A stretch of 64,000 bases of DNA, from NCBI RefSeq assembly GCF_008373765.1, contig NZ_VUJW01000003.1, forward strand, positions 868,001-932,000, written 5' to 3'. The translations under genes and the position numbers were made by a program. The DNA is from Nocardioides antri. Lineage in GTDB: Bacteria; Actinomycetota; Actinomycetes; Propionibacteriales; Nocardioidaceae. The notes beneath the pieces are model-generated. The model worked only from the letters and a program-made list of their open reading frames with translations. It was not told where the DNA came from and ran no database searches. Shown piece by piece: positions 36,438 to 45,092 of this stretch. How positions within the stretch are numbered: the stretch's first letter is position 1; each line of letters starts with the position of its first letter.

Positions 36438-37216
36438 GCGGTGACCCCCACTCGCTGCGCGCTGCTGCGCAGGTCGGCCGCTGCCGCCGAGCGGTCGACG
36501 AGCCAGTCGAAGACGGGGTCGGGCGCGGTCGCCCACTCGGGATGCCACTGGACGCCGACGACGGGGCGGTCGCCGAGCGCGATGCACTCCACGACGCCGT
36601 CGGGGGTCCGCCCGGTCACCACGAGTCCCTTCCCCAGCCGGTCGACCGCCTGGTGGTGCCACGAGTTGACGACACAACGCGGGCCGTAGACCGCGTGCGC
36701 CCACGAGCCCTCGACGAACTCGACGACGTGCTCCGGGTCGCCGGCGGACGGGGCGGAGTGCCCGGTGAAATGGGTGATCGACCCGGGCTCGAGGTGCTCG
36801 ACGAGCGTCCCACCGAGCACGACGTTGAGGAGCTGGTGTCCCCGGCACACCCCCAGCACCGGGATGTCCGCGGCCAGGGCGGCCTCGATCAGTGCCGCTT
36901 CGTAGGCGTCACGCTCGGCGTCGTGCACGTCATGGTCCCACCGGGGATCCGCGTCGGGGTCCACCACGGCTGCACCACCCCAGCGCGAGGGGTGCACGTC
37001 CTGACCGCCGGTGACGACGAGGCCGTCGAGCCGGTCGACGACCCCGGTCGCGCTCGACACGAAGGGCAGGTCGACCGGCGTCCCTCCGGCCCGAGCGACG
37101 CACTCGGCGAAGTCGCTGAAGTAGGTGTCGATCCGCTGGTCGCGGAAGCGGGGCGAGGTGTTCGCAAGCATTCCGCAGGTCAGCTGCCGGCCGGTGATGC
37201 CGATGAGGGGTCTCAT
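36434..37216 (-). CDS. Gamma-glutamyl-gamma-aminobutyrate hydrolase family protein (PuuD-like)
   Basis: A 260-residue class I glutamine-amidotransferase-fold hydrolase: nucleophile Cys in VLGVCRGHQLLNV and the His-Glu pair in GVQWHPEW. It releases glutamate from a gamma-glutamyl amino acid, the last step of gamma-glutamylated amine pathways. It lies between the alcohol and aldehyde dehydrogenase genes. Confidence 0.92.
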   Translation of the reverse strand: MRPLIGITGRQLTCGMLANTSPRFRDQRIDTYFSDFAECVARAGGTPVDLPFVSSATGVVDRLDGLVVTGGQDVHPSRWGGAAVVDPDADPRWDHDVHDAERDAYEAALIEAALAADIPVLGVCRGHQLLNVVLGGTLVEHLEPGSITHFTGHSAPSAGDPEHVVEFVEGSWAHAVYGPRCVVNSWHHQAVDRLGKGLVVTGRTPDGVVECIALGDRPVVGVQWHPEWATAPDPVFDWLVDRSAAAADLRSSAQRVGVTA

Positions 37217-37220
37217 GGTC

Positions 37221-38327
37221 CTACCTTCCTCCGATACGGGCTACGACGCGGATCTCCTCGCCCGAGGCGAGAGCCTTGAAGCCCTCGTTGATGGTCGAGA
37301 GGTCGAACTCCGCGGTGACCAGGTCGTCGAGCTGGAGCACGCCCATCCGGTTGAGCTCGGCGTACATCGGGATGTCGACCTTGAAGTGGTTGGACCCCAT
37401 GAACGAGCCCTGGAGGCGCTTCTCCTCCAGGAAGAGCTCGGCGCCCCGGAGGTCGATCCGGTGACCGTCCGGGATCATGCCCATGACGGTCGCCGTACCG
37501 CCCGGTCGCAGCATGGCGAACGCCTGACTGACTGTCGTGCCGGAGCCGACCGCTTCGAAGGCGTGGTGGACGCCGCCGTCCGAGAGGCCTCGGACGGCGG
37601 CAACGGCGTCACCGTCGCGCGCATCGACGACGTCGGTGGCGCCGAACTGAAGGGCCTGCCGCAGCTTCTCCGGTACGACGTCGATGCCGATCACCTGCGA
37701 AGCGCCGGCCAGGCGGGCCGCCTGGAGTGCCGCGAAGCCGACGCCGCCGAGCCCGACGACGGCGACGCGTTGACCGGGACGGACGCGGGCTTTGTGCAGC
37801 ACCGCGCCCATCCCGGTGGTCACGGCGCAGCCGAGCACGCTGGCGGTGGCCGGCCGCAGGTCGGCAGGGACGACGACCAGCCCGTTCTGGTGGACCAGGG
37901 TCATCTCGGCGAAGCCGCCGATGCCGGCCGTAGGTCGCACGGCCTGGCCGCGGGTGTTGGTGAGCCGCGGTCGCGGGCGCTCCTGCTGGAGCCGGGCGCG
38001 GTTGGCGCAGAGGGTCTGGCGACCGTCCAGGCAGTACGCGCAGGTGCCGCAGAACATCGAAAGGCAGGTGACCACGCGGTCGCCGGGCTCGAACCCGACG
38101 ACCGCTTCGCCGACCTCGACGACCTCGCCGACGACCTCGTGCCCGAGCACGATCGGCACCATCGTCTCGAAGGTGCCGTCGATCTCGTGGAGGTCAGAGT
38201 GGCAGAGACCGGCGTACTCCACCCGGACCAGGACCTCGTCCGGTCCGGGGTCGTCGATCACCAGCTCCTCGACCTCGAGCTCCCCCGGCGCCCGGTTGAG
38301 GACCGCGGCCGCGACGCGCCGGCTCAT
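37221..38327 (-). CDS. Zinc-dependent alcohol dehydrogenase
   Basis: A 368-residue MDR alcohol dehydrogenase with catalytic zinc ligands in GLCHSDLHEIDG and VLGHEVVG, a structural four-Cys site (CGTCAYCLDGRQTLC) and Rossmann motif VVGLGGVGFAALQ. ATG at 38327 overlaps the stop of the ligase gene (ATGA). It probably oxidises a gamma-glutamylated amino alcohol to the aldehyde used by the ALDH of the same operon. Confidence 0.92.
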   Translation of the reverse strand: MSRRVAAAVLNRAPGELEVEELVIDDPGPDEVLVRVEYAGLCHSDLHEIDGTFETMVPIVLGHEVVGEVVEVGEAVVGFEPGDRVVTCLSMFCGTCAYCLDGRQTLCANRARLQQERPRPRLTNTRGQAVRPTAGIGGFAEMTLVHQNGLVVVPADLRPATASVLGCAVTTGMGAVLHKARVRPGQRVAVVGLGGVGFAALQAARLAGASQVIGIDVVPEKLRQALQFGATDVVDARDGDAVAAVRGLSDGGVHHAFEAVGSGTTVSQAFAMLRPGGTATVMGMIPDGHRIDLRGAELFLEEKRLQGSFMGSNHFKVDIPMYAELNRMGVLQLDDLVTAEFDLSTINEGFKALASGEEIRVVARIGGR

Positions 38328-39688
38328 ACCAGCTCGAAGTAGCGAGCGGACTCCCAAGCGGTGAGCCCGGCGTCGAGGTCGCCACCACCCATCGTGTGGA
38401 AGGCGATCCACTCCCACCGGCGCGTCCCCAGCCAGTAGGTCACGAACTCCTCTCCGAGCACCTCCGGGAGGATCTTGTCGGCCTCGAGCGCAGCGGCGGC
38501 CTGGGAGATCGTCGCCGGGACCTGCTCGACGCTGCCCTCCGGCAGGCCCCACGCCATCCCGGCGAAGGGGGCGGGCGGCTCGACCCGGTTGATCACGCCG
38601 TACAGGCCGGCGCCCGCGACCGCGGCCGCGACGAGGTAGACGTTGGCGTCCGAGCCCGGCAGCCGGTACTCGATCCGGGAGTACGCCGGGTGGCCGGTGA
38701 CGGCGCGCACGGCGGTCGACTTGTTGTGGTGTCCCCAGGTGATGGTCGTCGGCGGACCCTCCAGCGGGACGAGCCGGCGGTAGGAGGTGATGAACGGCAG
38801 GGCCAGGGACGTCGTCCCGGCCATCGCCGCCATGACTCCGCCGATGAAGTGCCGCATGACCTCTGAGGCGCCCTCGGGGCTGTAGAAGGCGTTGCCCTCG
38901 GTGTCGGCGAGCGAGACGTTGAGGTGGGAGGCCTGCCCCCACGCGTCCGACCACTTCGCCATGAACGTCACCGAGTGGCCCAACTCGTAGGCGACCTCAC
39001 GCATCACCTGGCGCGTGCGCGCCCAGCGGTCCGCGACGTCGACGATGTCGCCGACCGGCACGTTGACCTCGACCTGGCCGACGGCGGCCTCGTCGTTCCA
39101 CGCCTCCCAGGCGATGCCGACCGAGCGCAGCCGCTCCTCGACCGCCTCGAGGTACTCACGCCAGTCGGCGGACTTGCCCAGGACGTACGCCGAGCCCGCG
39201 GTCCCTCCGAGCGGGGTGAGGCCCTGGTAGCCCTTGGCGCGGGCCTCCTGGACGGGCTCCTCGAAGATGGTGGCCTCGATCTCGACCGCGGCCGTGACGC
39301 CGTACCCCAGCTCCGCCGCCTGCGCCGTCACCTTGCGCAGCAGGTTCCGCGGACACACTCCGACCGGGTCGCCTTCCGACGTCCAGAAGTCGCCGATCGC
39401 CGCGGCCACGCCCGGCCGCCACACGCACAGGGTGCCGAGGTCGGGACGAAGGAAGATGTCCTCGAGCTCGCCGCGCCAGGACGGGAAGGCGACCCCGAGG
39501 ATCGGGAAGTTGCCCAGGTCGTTGCCGAACACGACGTCGGCGAAGGCGACACCCTGGTCGAGCGCCCCGAGGAACTTGTCGCACGACAGCGTCTTGCCGA
39601 TGAAGGTCCCGTCCAGGTTCGTGGCCTGGACCTGGACCGAGGTGATGCCGTTGTCGGCGAGCCACTGCCTGACATCCGCTGCCTGCAT
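38324..39688 (-). CDS. Glutamine-synthetase-like gamma-glutamyl-amine ligase (PuuA/GlnA4 type)
   Basis: A 454-residue GS-fold ligase: beta-grasp N-domain, then the catalytic domain with AAVEIEATIFEE, GQVEVNVPVGD, the ATP-site ASHLNVSLADTEGN and RLVPLEGPPTTITWG, and SRIEYRLPGSDANVYLVAAA. GS-like enzymes of this branch join glutamate to an amine instead of ammonia. The genes that follow (alcohol DH, PuuD-like hydrolase, aldehyde DH) complete a route for an amino alcohol. ATG at 39688 is used; a GTG nine bases earlier is also possible. Confidence 0.88.
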   Translation of the reverse strand: MQAADVRQWLADNGITSVQVQATNLDGTFIGKTLSCDKFLGALDQGVAFADVVFGNDLGNFPILGVAFPSWRGELEDIFLRPDLGTLCVWRPGVAAAIGDFWTSEGDPVGVCPRNLLRKVTAQAAELGYGVTAAVEIEATIFEEPVQEARAKGYQGLTPLGGTAGSAYVLGKSADWREYLEAVEERLRSVGIAWEAWNDEAAVGQVEVNVPVGDIVDVADRWARTRQVMREVAYELGHSVTFMAKWSDAWGQASHLNVSLADTEGNAFYSPEGASEVMRHFIGGVMAAMAGTTSLALPFITSYRRLVPLEGPPTTITWGHHNKSTAVRAVTGHPAYSRIEYRLPGSDANVYLVAAAVAGAGLYGVINRVEPPAPFAGMAWGLPEGSVEQVPATISQAAAALEADKILPEVLGEEFVTYWLGTRRWEWIAFHTMGGGDLDAGLTAWESARYFELV

Positions 39689-39689
39689 C

Positions 39690-40283
39690 TCAACCACCGA
39701 ACCGCACCTTCCAGTGAGCACCGCACATCGCTGACAGATGGGCGCCGGAACCGACGACCGAGACCACCCCGAAGCCCACGGCGTAGAGGAAGTGGTCGAT
39801 CTGCCCGCTGAGGACCGCGGCGAGCGCAGGCCCGTAGCCGTGGACCTCGTAGACGTCGTCGCCCTCGCCGAAGACGAGCTCGGCCTCCTCCTCGAGGCAG
39901 ACCAGGACCAGGCGGCCGGGGAACCCGGGCGTGCCCTGGCTGACCTCCCAGAAGTGGGCGCCCGCCACACGCCAGTCCGGCAGCGGCGGCGACAGCAGCT
40001 TGGCTGCGGCCCGCGCCACCGGGTCGGCGGTCTCGCCGACGGTGTACTCGGGGTCGAACGCGAGGTCCACCGGCTCCGCGCCGAACGCGAGCCCATGGCT
40101 GACGAGCACGCCCGACCCGTCGAAGGTCAACGTGGCCGACTGGGCGTCCGTCACGGACTTCAGCGACACCGACCCGTTCGTCTGCGCGACCAGGTCGCGC
40201 AGCTCGGGGACCCGGACGCTGGCACGAAGCGTCCGTGCGAGCGAGAGCACGAGCGGCGTCGGATCCGCCTCGGTCGCAATCAT
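39690..40283 (-). CDS. Protein of unknown function, first gene of the gamma-glutamyl operon
   Basis: A 197-residue soluble protein (from ATG 40283) that I do not recognise. It has no signal peptide or membrane helix. The N-terminal half contains a strand-rich stretch (SVSLKSVTDAQSATLTFDGS), followed by ARAAAKLLSPPLPDWRVAG, and ends SAMCGAHWKVRFGG. A weak resemblance to SCP2-like lipid-binding folds was considered but cannot be supported. It abuts the GS-like ligase (1 nt), so it probably belongs to the same pathway. GTG at about 40298 is an alternative start; the longest frame would run through the operator at 40316. Confidence 0.7.
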   Translation of the reverse strand: MIATEADPTPLVLSLARTLRASVRVPELRDLVAQTNGSVSLKSVTDAQSATLTFDGSGVLVSHGLAFGAEPVDLAFDPEYTVGETADPVARAAAKLLSPPLPDWRVAGAHFWEVSQGTPGFPGRLVLVCLEEEAELVFGEGDDVYEVHGYGPALAAVLSGQIDHFLYAVGFGVVSVVGSGAHLSAMCGAHWKVRFGG

Positions 40284-40315
40284 GTCCGCCGAACCATCCA
40301 CAGCAACCCACCTAG

Positions 40316-40342
40316 TGATCAAACGACTGGATCGTTTGATCG
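40316..40342. promoter_or_regulatory. TGATCA-type operator with a 10-bp perfect inverted repeat
   Basis: GATCAAACGA-CTGGA-TCGTTTGATC (40317-40341) is a perfect 10-bp inverted repeat with a 5-nt centre; the half-sites TGATCA and TGATCG are 21 bp apart. It lies 33-59 nt upstream of the gamma-glutamyl operon start and is the most symmetrical member of the set. Confidence 0.7.
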
Positions 40343-40398
40343 AGTATGGCCCGGGTCACTTCCGCTGTCAATCGGGTCTTTCGAGGCTGGCCGGCCTC

Positions 40399-41632
40399 CT
40401 AGCGCGGTGGGATCACCGCGATGTCGGGCGCGACCTCGAGCACCAGCAGTGCCGCGGCCACGTGCGTTGGGTTGTCCTCCACCTTCACCACGGAGAGCTC
40501 GTTGGCGCGCGAGACCCGGCGCTCGACGGTGTTCCGGTGGGCGTAGAGCGTGGCTGCGGCCCGCGTGGTGTTGAACCCGCACTGCACGTACGTGAGGAGC
40601 GTCTGTCGCAGCTCTTCGTCCGCCTCTGCCAACGAACCGAGAGTCCTGGTGACGAACCGTCGCGCACTGGCGCGGTCCTTCGTGAGGGTGTCGATGAGCT
40701 CGACGTCGGCGTACGCCGTGAAACGCCGGTCGGATCCGAGCCGGATGACCATCGCCTGGGCCGCGAGGGCGTCGTGGTGGCTCGACCTGAACCCCTCGAG
40801 ACCCTGTCCGGGCCTGCCGAGGGCCGTCTGAACATGGTCAGCCGTCGACGCGATCTTCTCCACGTGGTGCAGGTCCGGCGCGGTGGCGCCGGACAGCCAG
40901 ATCCAGCGCGAGTTGGTGCTTGCACGTGCCACGAGGGAGTTCCTCCCCGAGATCGGAGAGCGCACAGCCGCCACCAGTCGGTCGAGTGCATCACCGTGCT
41001 GAGGGTCATCGGTCCACAGGACGAGTGCCTGGTGGTAGCGGGCCAGCCTGTAGTTCAGGCGTCCCTCCGCGAAGTCCTGGGGGACGGGCGCTCCACCTGC
41101 GATCGATTGGATCATCGCGATCGCGTCGGCATCGGCATCGCTGAGGGGGTCGCCGAGGATGGCCTCGTGCAGTGCCGCGAACCAGTCGAGGGCGTACTGC
41201 GCCATGGACTGCGGAATGATGGCGAGAACCTCGGCGAGGAGGACCGGGTCATCACACTGCGAGGCATTCCTCGAGCCATCGGCGCCAGGCGACAGCGAGC
41301 CCCGCCCGCCACCCGCCGACGAAGTCCGGTGCGATCCCACGGGACGCCAGGTCGCGGAAGTAGCCGGACGACCGGGAGCCGAAGTAGGGGTCCACCCGGC
41401 GACCGGGCTGCTGGATGTTCGACGTGAGCCACTGGACGAGGTCGGAGTGGTTGACCTGGCGGTCCTCATTCGCCAGTGACGGATCCGAGAGCAGTGCAGG
41501 GTCCTTCTGGGCCGTGAGCGCGGGCGCGGTGACCGCGTCGGTCAGGCTGTCCGCTTCGGCCATGAGCCGCTGGCACACCGACCGGATCACTTCTGCGGCA
41601 TCAGCGGTGGGCGAGGGCCACAGTTCCTCCAT
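40399..41632 (-). pseudogene. Frameshifted PucR-family regulator, paralogue of the gene at 10053
   Basis: From ATG 41632 the frame reads MEELWPSPTADAAEVIRSVC and follows the 10053 protein closely to WRRWLEECLAV, then stops at 41252. The remainder continues in another frame from QCDDPVLLAEVLAI to the stop at 40399, including the intact helix-turn-helix YVQCGFNTTRAAATLYAHRN. Between the two Cys codons there are 7 nt where the paralogue has 9, so a 2-nt loss is likely. The C-terminal part alone (AUG-less) is unlikely to be made. Confidence 0.85.
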
Positions 41633-41691
41633 GAGCGGCAGTCTGCCTGATCAGGAGAGGACGGCGAGGAGGACGGAGCGAACCCCTGTCC

Positions 41692-42618
41692 TCAGGAGAT
41701 CTCGACCTGGCTCCCGCCCGCGTTCACACGGTCCGCGTGCCCCGAGATGTAGCGGGTGATCGGTTCGACCAGGTCCTCGGGGATGTGATGTCCCATCCCG
41801 GTGATCACGACGTGCTGCGCCGAGCGGATCGCGTTCGCGGTGGCGACGCCGCCGCTCGGGGCCACCATGAGGTCCCGGTCACCGTGGATGACGAGGGTGG
41901 GGGCCGTGATCGCGCGCAGCTGGGCGGTGCGGTCGCCGGAGCGCTGGATCGCCTCGATCTGGCGCGCCTGGCCCGCGGCCGGGTCGCCCGCGCTGCGATC
42001 CCAGGCGCGGGCAGCGATGGCGGCCTCCTCCGCGTCGTCGATGGGGTAGGCCGCCCCCGCGATGTGCCGGGTGATCCGCAGGTGGGCGCGCACTGCGTCC
42101 GTGCGGGTCTTGGCCTCGGGGGTGAGCACGAGGATCCCGATCGTCGACTTCGCGGGCTGGCCGACCTGGGAGGAGCCCGTGGTCGAGTAGATGGAGGTCA
42201 GCGAGAGGACCCGCCGGGGCGCACGGGCCGCGATCGTCTGGGCGATCATGCCGCCCATCGAACGGCCGACCAGGTGCACCCGGTCGAGCCCCAGCCCGTC
42301 GAGGACACCGATGCAGTCCTCGGCCATGTCGGCCAGGGAATAGGCGCCCGTCCGCGGCTTGGCGAGGAGCTGGCGCCAGATGGCCGGCGGCGGGGTCGCC
42401 ACGAACGTGGACTGGCCGACATCGCGGTTGTCCATCGTGATCACCCGGTAGCCCCGGTTGACCAGCGCCCCGACGAAGGACTCACCCCAGAAGGTCTGGT
42501 CCTCGCCCAGGCCGGCCACCAGCAGGATCGCCGGGTCGGACTTCGAGCCGTGGTCGCGATAGCAGATCCGCATCCCCGACGCGAGCTGCGCAAACTGGTC
42601 CACCGCGGCCTCAGACAT
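41692..42618 (-). CDS. Alpha/beta hydrolase
   Basis: A 308-residue alpha/beta hydrolase: nucleophile Ser in HLVGRSMGGMIAQ, acid in LVIHGDRDLMV, His in GMGHHIPEDLVE. The start ATG at 42618 overlaps the monooxygenase stop by 8 nt. A decayed paralogue lies at 9711-9890. Hydrolases coupled to Baeyer-Villiger monooxygenases usually open the ester or lactone that the monooxygenase makes. Confidence 0.9.
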   Translation of the reverse strand: MSEAAVDQFAQLASGMRICYRDHGSKSDPAILLVAGLGEDQTFWGESFVGALVNRGYRVITMDNRDVGQSTFVATPPPAIWRQLLAKPRTGAYSLADMAEDCIGVLDGLGLDRVHLVGRSMGGMIAQTIAARAPRRVLSLTSIYSTTGSSQVGQPAKSTIGILVLTPEAKTRTDAVRAHLRITRHIAGAAYPIDDAEEAAIAARAWDRSAGDPAAGQARQIEAIQRSGDRTAQLRAITAPTLVIHGDRDLMVAPSGGVATANAIRSAQHVVITGMGHHIPEDLVEPITRYISGHADRVNAGGSQVEIS

Positions 42619-44158
42619 CGGCCGTGCTCCGCTCCCGGGACGCCCGCTGGCTGCCACTGAACTTCAGGTGCTGGTCGAAGACAGGCCCGCGTAGCGCCTT
42701 CGCGTCCTCCTGGTAGGACATCGCCATCCGCCACGGCGCCGACACTCCCTGCTTCGGCAGGTGCTTCGCGCCGCGCTTGGCGTAGCCGGACTGGAGGTCC
42801 ATGACGGGACGGCACTCCATGCCGGCCTCCGCGACTGGGACAGCGCGGTCGTAGCCGTTGGCGTCCATGTGCTTGATCAGGTCGATGAAGTAGCGGCACA
42901 TGAGGCTGACCTTCAGCGTCCACGACGAGGTGGTGTAGCCGATGGCCATCGCCCAGTTGGGGATGCCGCTCAGCAGCATCCCGCGGTAGGCGTACGACTC
43001 GGTGATGTCGACCGGCTTGCCGTCGACCACGATCGGCATCCCGCTGAAGAGCTGCATGTTCAGGCCGGTCGCGGTCACGATGATGTCCGCCTCCAGCTCC
43101 TGGCCCGACTCCAGGAGGATCCCGCGCTCCGTGAACCGCACGATCTTGTCGGTGGCGACGTCGGCATCGCCGCGCTTGATGGCGTCGAAGAAGTCACCGT
43201 CGGGCGCCAGGCAGAGGCGCTGGTCCCACGGGTTGTACGGCGGGTTGAAGTGCTTGTCGACGTCGAAGCCCTCGGGCAGCCGCTTGAGGTTCTCCCGCCG
43301 GATGAAGCGCCGCCCCGCCTTGGGGAAGGCCCGCAGCCACTTGACGACCGCTCGCTCGAGCCAGATGTTCTTGAAGCGGGTGACGGCGTAGCCGCGCTTC
43401 TCACCGAGCAGCTTGGTGAGCGTGAGCGCGAGCCCGTCGACGCGCGGCATCGACATGATGTACGTCGGCGTCCGCTGCAGCATCGTCACGTGCGACGCGG
43501 CACCCTCACCGGCGAGCATCGCCGGCACCATGGTGACCGCGGTGGCCCCACTGCCGATGATGACGACCTTCTTGCCCGAGTAGTCGAGGTCCTCGGGCCA
43601 GTGCTGCGGGTGCACCACGACGCCGCCGAAGTCCTCGCGTCCGGCGAACTCCGGCGAGTAGCCCTCGTCGTAGCGGTAGTAGCCCGTCGCCGCGAACACC
43701 CAGTTCGTGCGCACCGTCTTCGTCGTCGCCTTGCCCTCGGCGTCGGTGACCTCCACGGTCAGCGTCCACCGGGAGTCCTCGGTCGACCACTCGGCCTGGA
43801 CCACCCGGTGACGGAACCTGATCAGGCCCGAGAGGCCGTTCTCCTCGACCGTCTCCTGGAGGTAGTCCTTGATCAGGTGCGCGTCCGCGATCGCGTTCTC
43901 ATGCAGCCACGGCTTGAACTCGTAGCCGAAGGTGTGCAGGTCGGAGTCGGACCGGATGCCGGGGTAGCGGAACAGGTCCCAGGTGCCCCCGATGCTGTCG
44001 CGGCCCTCGAGGACCAGGAGGGAGCGACCGGGCAGCTCCTTCGTGAAGTAGGAGGCAGCGCCGATCCCGGAGATCCCCGCGCCGATGATGACGACGTCGA
44101 CCTCTTCGACTGCCTTGTCGACCGGCTCGTCGACTGCCTTCGACACCTTGGTTGCCAT
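42611..44158 (-). CDS. Flavin monooxygenase, EthA-like (Baeyer-Villiger type)
   Basis: A 515-residue class B flavoprotein monooxygenase. The FAD motif is GAGISG (residues 26-31), the BVMO-like fingerprint FGGVVVHPQHWP (177-188), as in EthA, and the NADPH motif GSGATA (202-207). It inserts oxygen next to a carbonyl (ketone to ester) or oxidises S or N. ATG at 44158 has GGAG 8 nt upstream; a GTG nine bases earlier would leave no spacing. The promoter is composite element A (44199-44272). It forms an operon with the alpha/beta hydrolase. Confidence 0.9.
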   Translation of the reverse strand: MATKVSKAVDEPVDKAVEEVDVVIIGAGISGIGAASYFTKELPGRSLLVLEGRDSIGGTWDLFRYPGIRSDSDLHTFGYEFKPWLHENAIADAHLIKDYLQETVEENGLSGLIRFRHRVVQAEWSTEDSRWTLTVEVTDAEGKATTKTVRTNWVFAATGYYRYDEGYSPEFAGREDFGGVVVHPQHWPEDLDYSGKKVVIIGSGATAVTMVPAMLAGEGAASHVTMLQRTPTYIMSMPRVDGLALTLTKLLGEKRGYAVTRFKNIWLERAVVKWLRAFPKAGRRFIRRENLKRLPEGFDVDKHFNPPYNPWDQRLCLAPDGDFFDAIKRGDADVATDKIVRFTERGILLESGQELEADIIVTATGLNMQLFSGMPIVVDGKPVDITESYAYRGMLLSGIPNWAMAIGYTTSSWTLKVSLMCRYFIDLIKHMDANGYDRAVPVAEAGMECRPVMDLQSGYAKRGAKHLPKQGVSAPWRMAMSYQEDAKALRGPVFDQHLKFSGSQRASRERSTADV

Positions 44159-44198
44159 GTCCGCCACTCCCCGCTGCTCCCTACGTCCGATACCACCC

Positions 44199-44272
44199 AC
44201 TGTCACGACGGAGGACCGCCGGTCACAACGGCAGCGCGCACCCGCTTTTCCTGTCGGAGGTGCACCGTGCAC
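44199..44272 (-). promoter_or_regulatory. Composite promoter/operator of the monooxygenase-hydrolase operon (copy A)
   Basis: On the minus strand: perfect inverted repeat GTGCA-CGG-TGCAC (44272-44260), 16 nt, GGGTGCGCGCTGCCG, TTGTGA, 18 nt, GACAGT (44204-44199). The spacing is identical to copies B and C. Here the start codon is about 40 nt after the -10, so the message has a leader with a ribosome binding site. Confidence 0.7.
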
Positions 44273-44311
44273 CCACTTCGGCCAGGGGCGAGACGGGGCG
44301 GATCGGAGCCA

Positions 44312-44346
44312 TTGACATCGGGAGTGGCGCAGCACACGATCGTGTG
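44312..44346 (+). promoter_or_regulatory. Probable promoter of the amine-oxidation operon with an overlapping palindrome
   Basis: TTGACA (44312-44317), 17 nt, CACGAT (44335-44340) fits a sigma-70-type promoter ahead of the plus-strand gene at 44385. The perfect 14-bp palindrome CACACGATCGTGTG (44333-44346) covers the -10 and would suit a repressor. Confidence 0.55.
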
Positions 44347-44360
44347 ATCAAGTCGCATGA
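44345..44360 (+). promoter_or_regulatory. 16-nt sequence shared with the 51.88-kb monooxygenase promoter
   Basis: TGATCAAGTCGCATGA occurs here on the plus strand and again exactly on the minus strand at 51880-51865, before the second monooxygenase. It carries one TGATCA half-site of the operator family. Each copy lies just before, or at, the start of a different oxidative operon. Confidence 0.5.
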
Positions 44361-44384
44361 ACAAATCGCGAAAGGCGCCCGGCG

Positions 44385-45092
44385 ATGAAGGAATTACTGT
44401 TCCTGCTCTCAGACCTCTGGCTGATGGCCACCTGCTGGTACTTCGGAATCAAGATGTTCCGGACGTACCGCAACCACCTGCTGACCCTGGAGTGGCTGGT
44501 CGTCGCCGTGTCGTCGACGAACTTCCTGCTCTGGGCGCTGCTCGGCGGTGATGAGAGCAGCCCGATGTACAACCTCGCCTACGCCCTCGACGCGTTCTCG
44601 CGGTCGTTCGGCATCACGCTCATCCTCGTGATCGGCCTGCTCCGGGTCACCCACGGCTACAAGCCGCCGGTCTGGGTCGAGGTCGGCGCCACCGCCCTGG
44701 CCGTCGCCGGCGCCGTGCTGTTCGGCCCCATCCACAGCGACACCCTCAACCACGACGACGGCCAGGCCGTGGCACTCGCGACGTTCTACGTCGTGGCGAA
44801 CCTGCTCACCGCTGTCTTCCTCATGTACTTCGCCTGGCGCCTGGCGAAGATCGGTGCCACCAGGCTCGCCGTGCTGACTGCTGCCGTGACCGCGCTGGCG
44901 TCGTACGTCGCGATCACCTACGACTTCTTCCCGTTCTCCTTCGACGACGACGCCCGCACGATCTTCTACACGCTGGCACTCACCACGTGGGGCGCGCAGT
45001 CGGTCATCTACTTCTACGGCTACCGCGCGCTGCATGACCACAACGTCGCGACCGGCACCGAGTCGAACCGGGCAGTGGGTGTTGCGCGATGA
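44385..45092 (+). CDS. Seven-segment integral membrane protein of unknown function
   Basis: A 235-residue protein with about seven hydrophobic segments (for example LLTLEWLVVAVSSTNFLLWA, WVEVGATALAVAGAVLFG, LATFYVVANLLTAVFLMYFA) and a short hydrophilic C-terminus. No transporter family motif is recognised. It is the first gene of the amine-oxidation operon and overlaps the monoamine oxidase start by 4 nt (ATGA), so it may sense, move or anchor the substrate. GAAAGG lies about 10 nt before the ATG. Confidence 0.8.
   Translation: MKELLFLLSDLWLMATCWYFGIKMFRTYRNHLLTLEWLVVAVSSTNFLLWALLGGDESSPMYNLAYALDAFSRSFGITLILVIGLLRVTHGYKPPVWVEVGATALAVAGAVLFGPIHSDTLNHDDGQAVALATFYVVANLLTAVFLMYFAWRLAKIGATRLAVLTAAVTALASYVAITYDFFPFSFDDDARTIFYTLALTTWGAQSVIYFYGYRALHDHNVATGTESNRAVGVAR

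Noticed and set aside
40399-41469. C-terminal part of the second PucR as an independent regulator
   Set aside because: The frame's nearest start lies in out-of-frame sequence and lacks a ribosome binding site; the frameshift explains it better.
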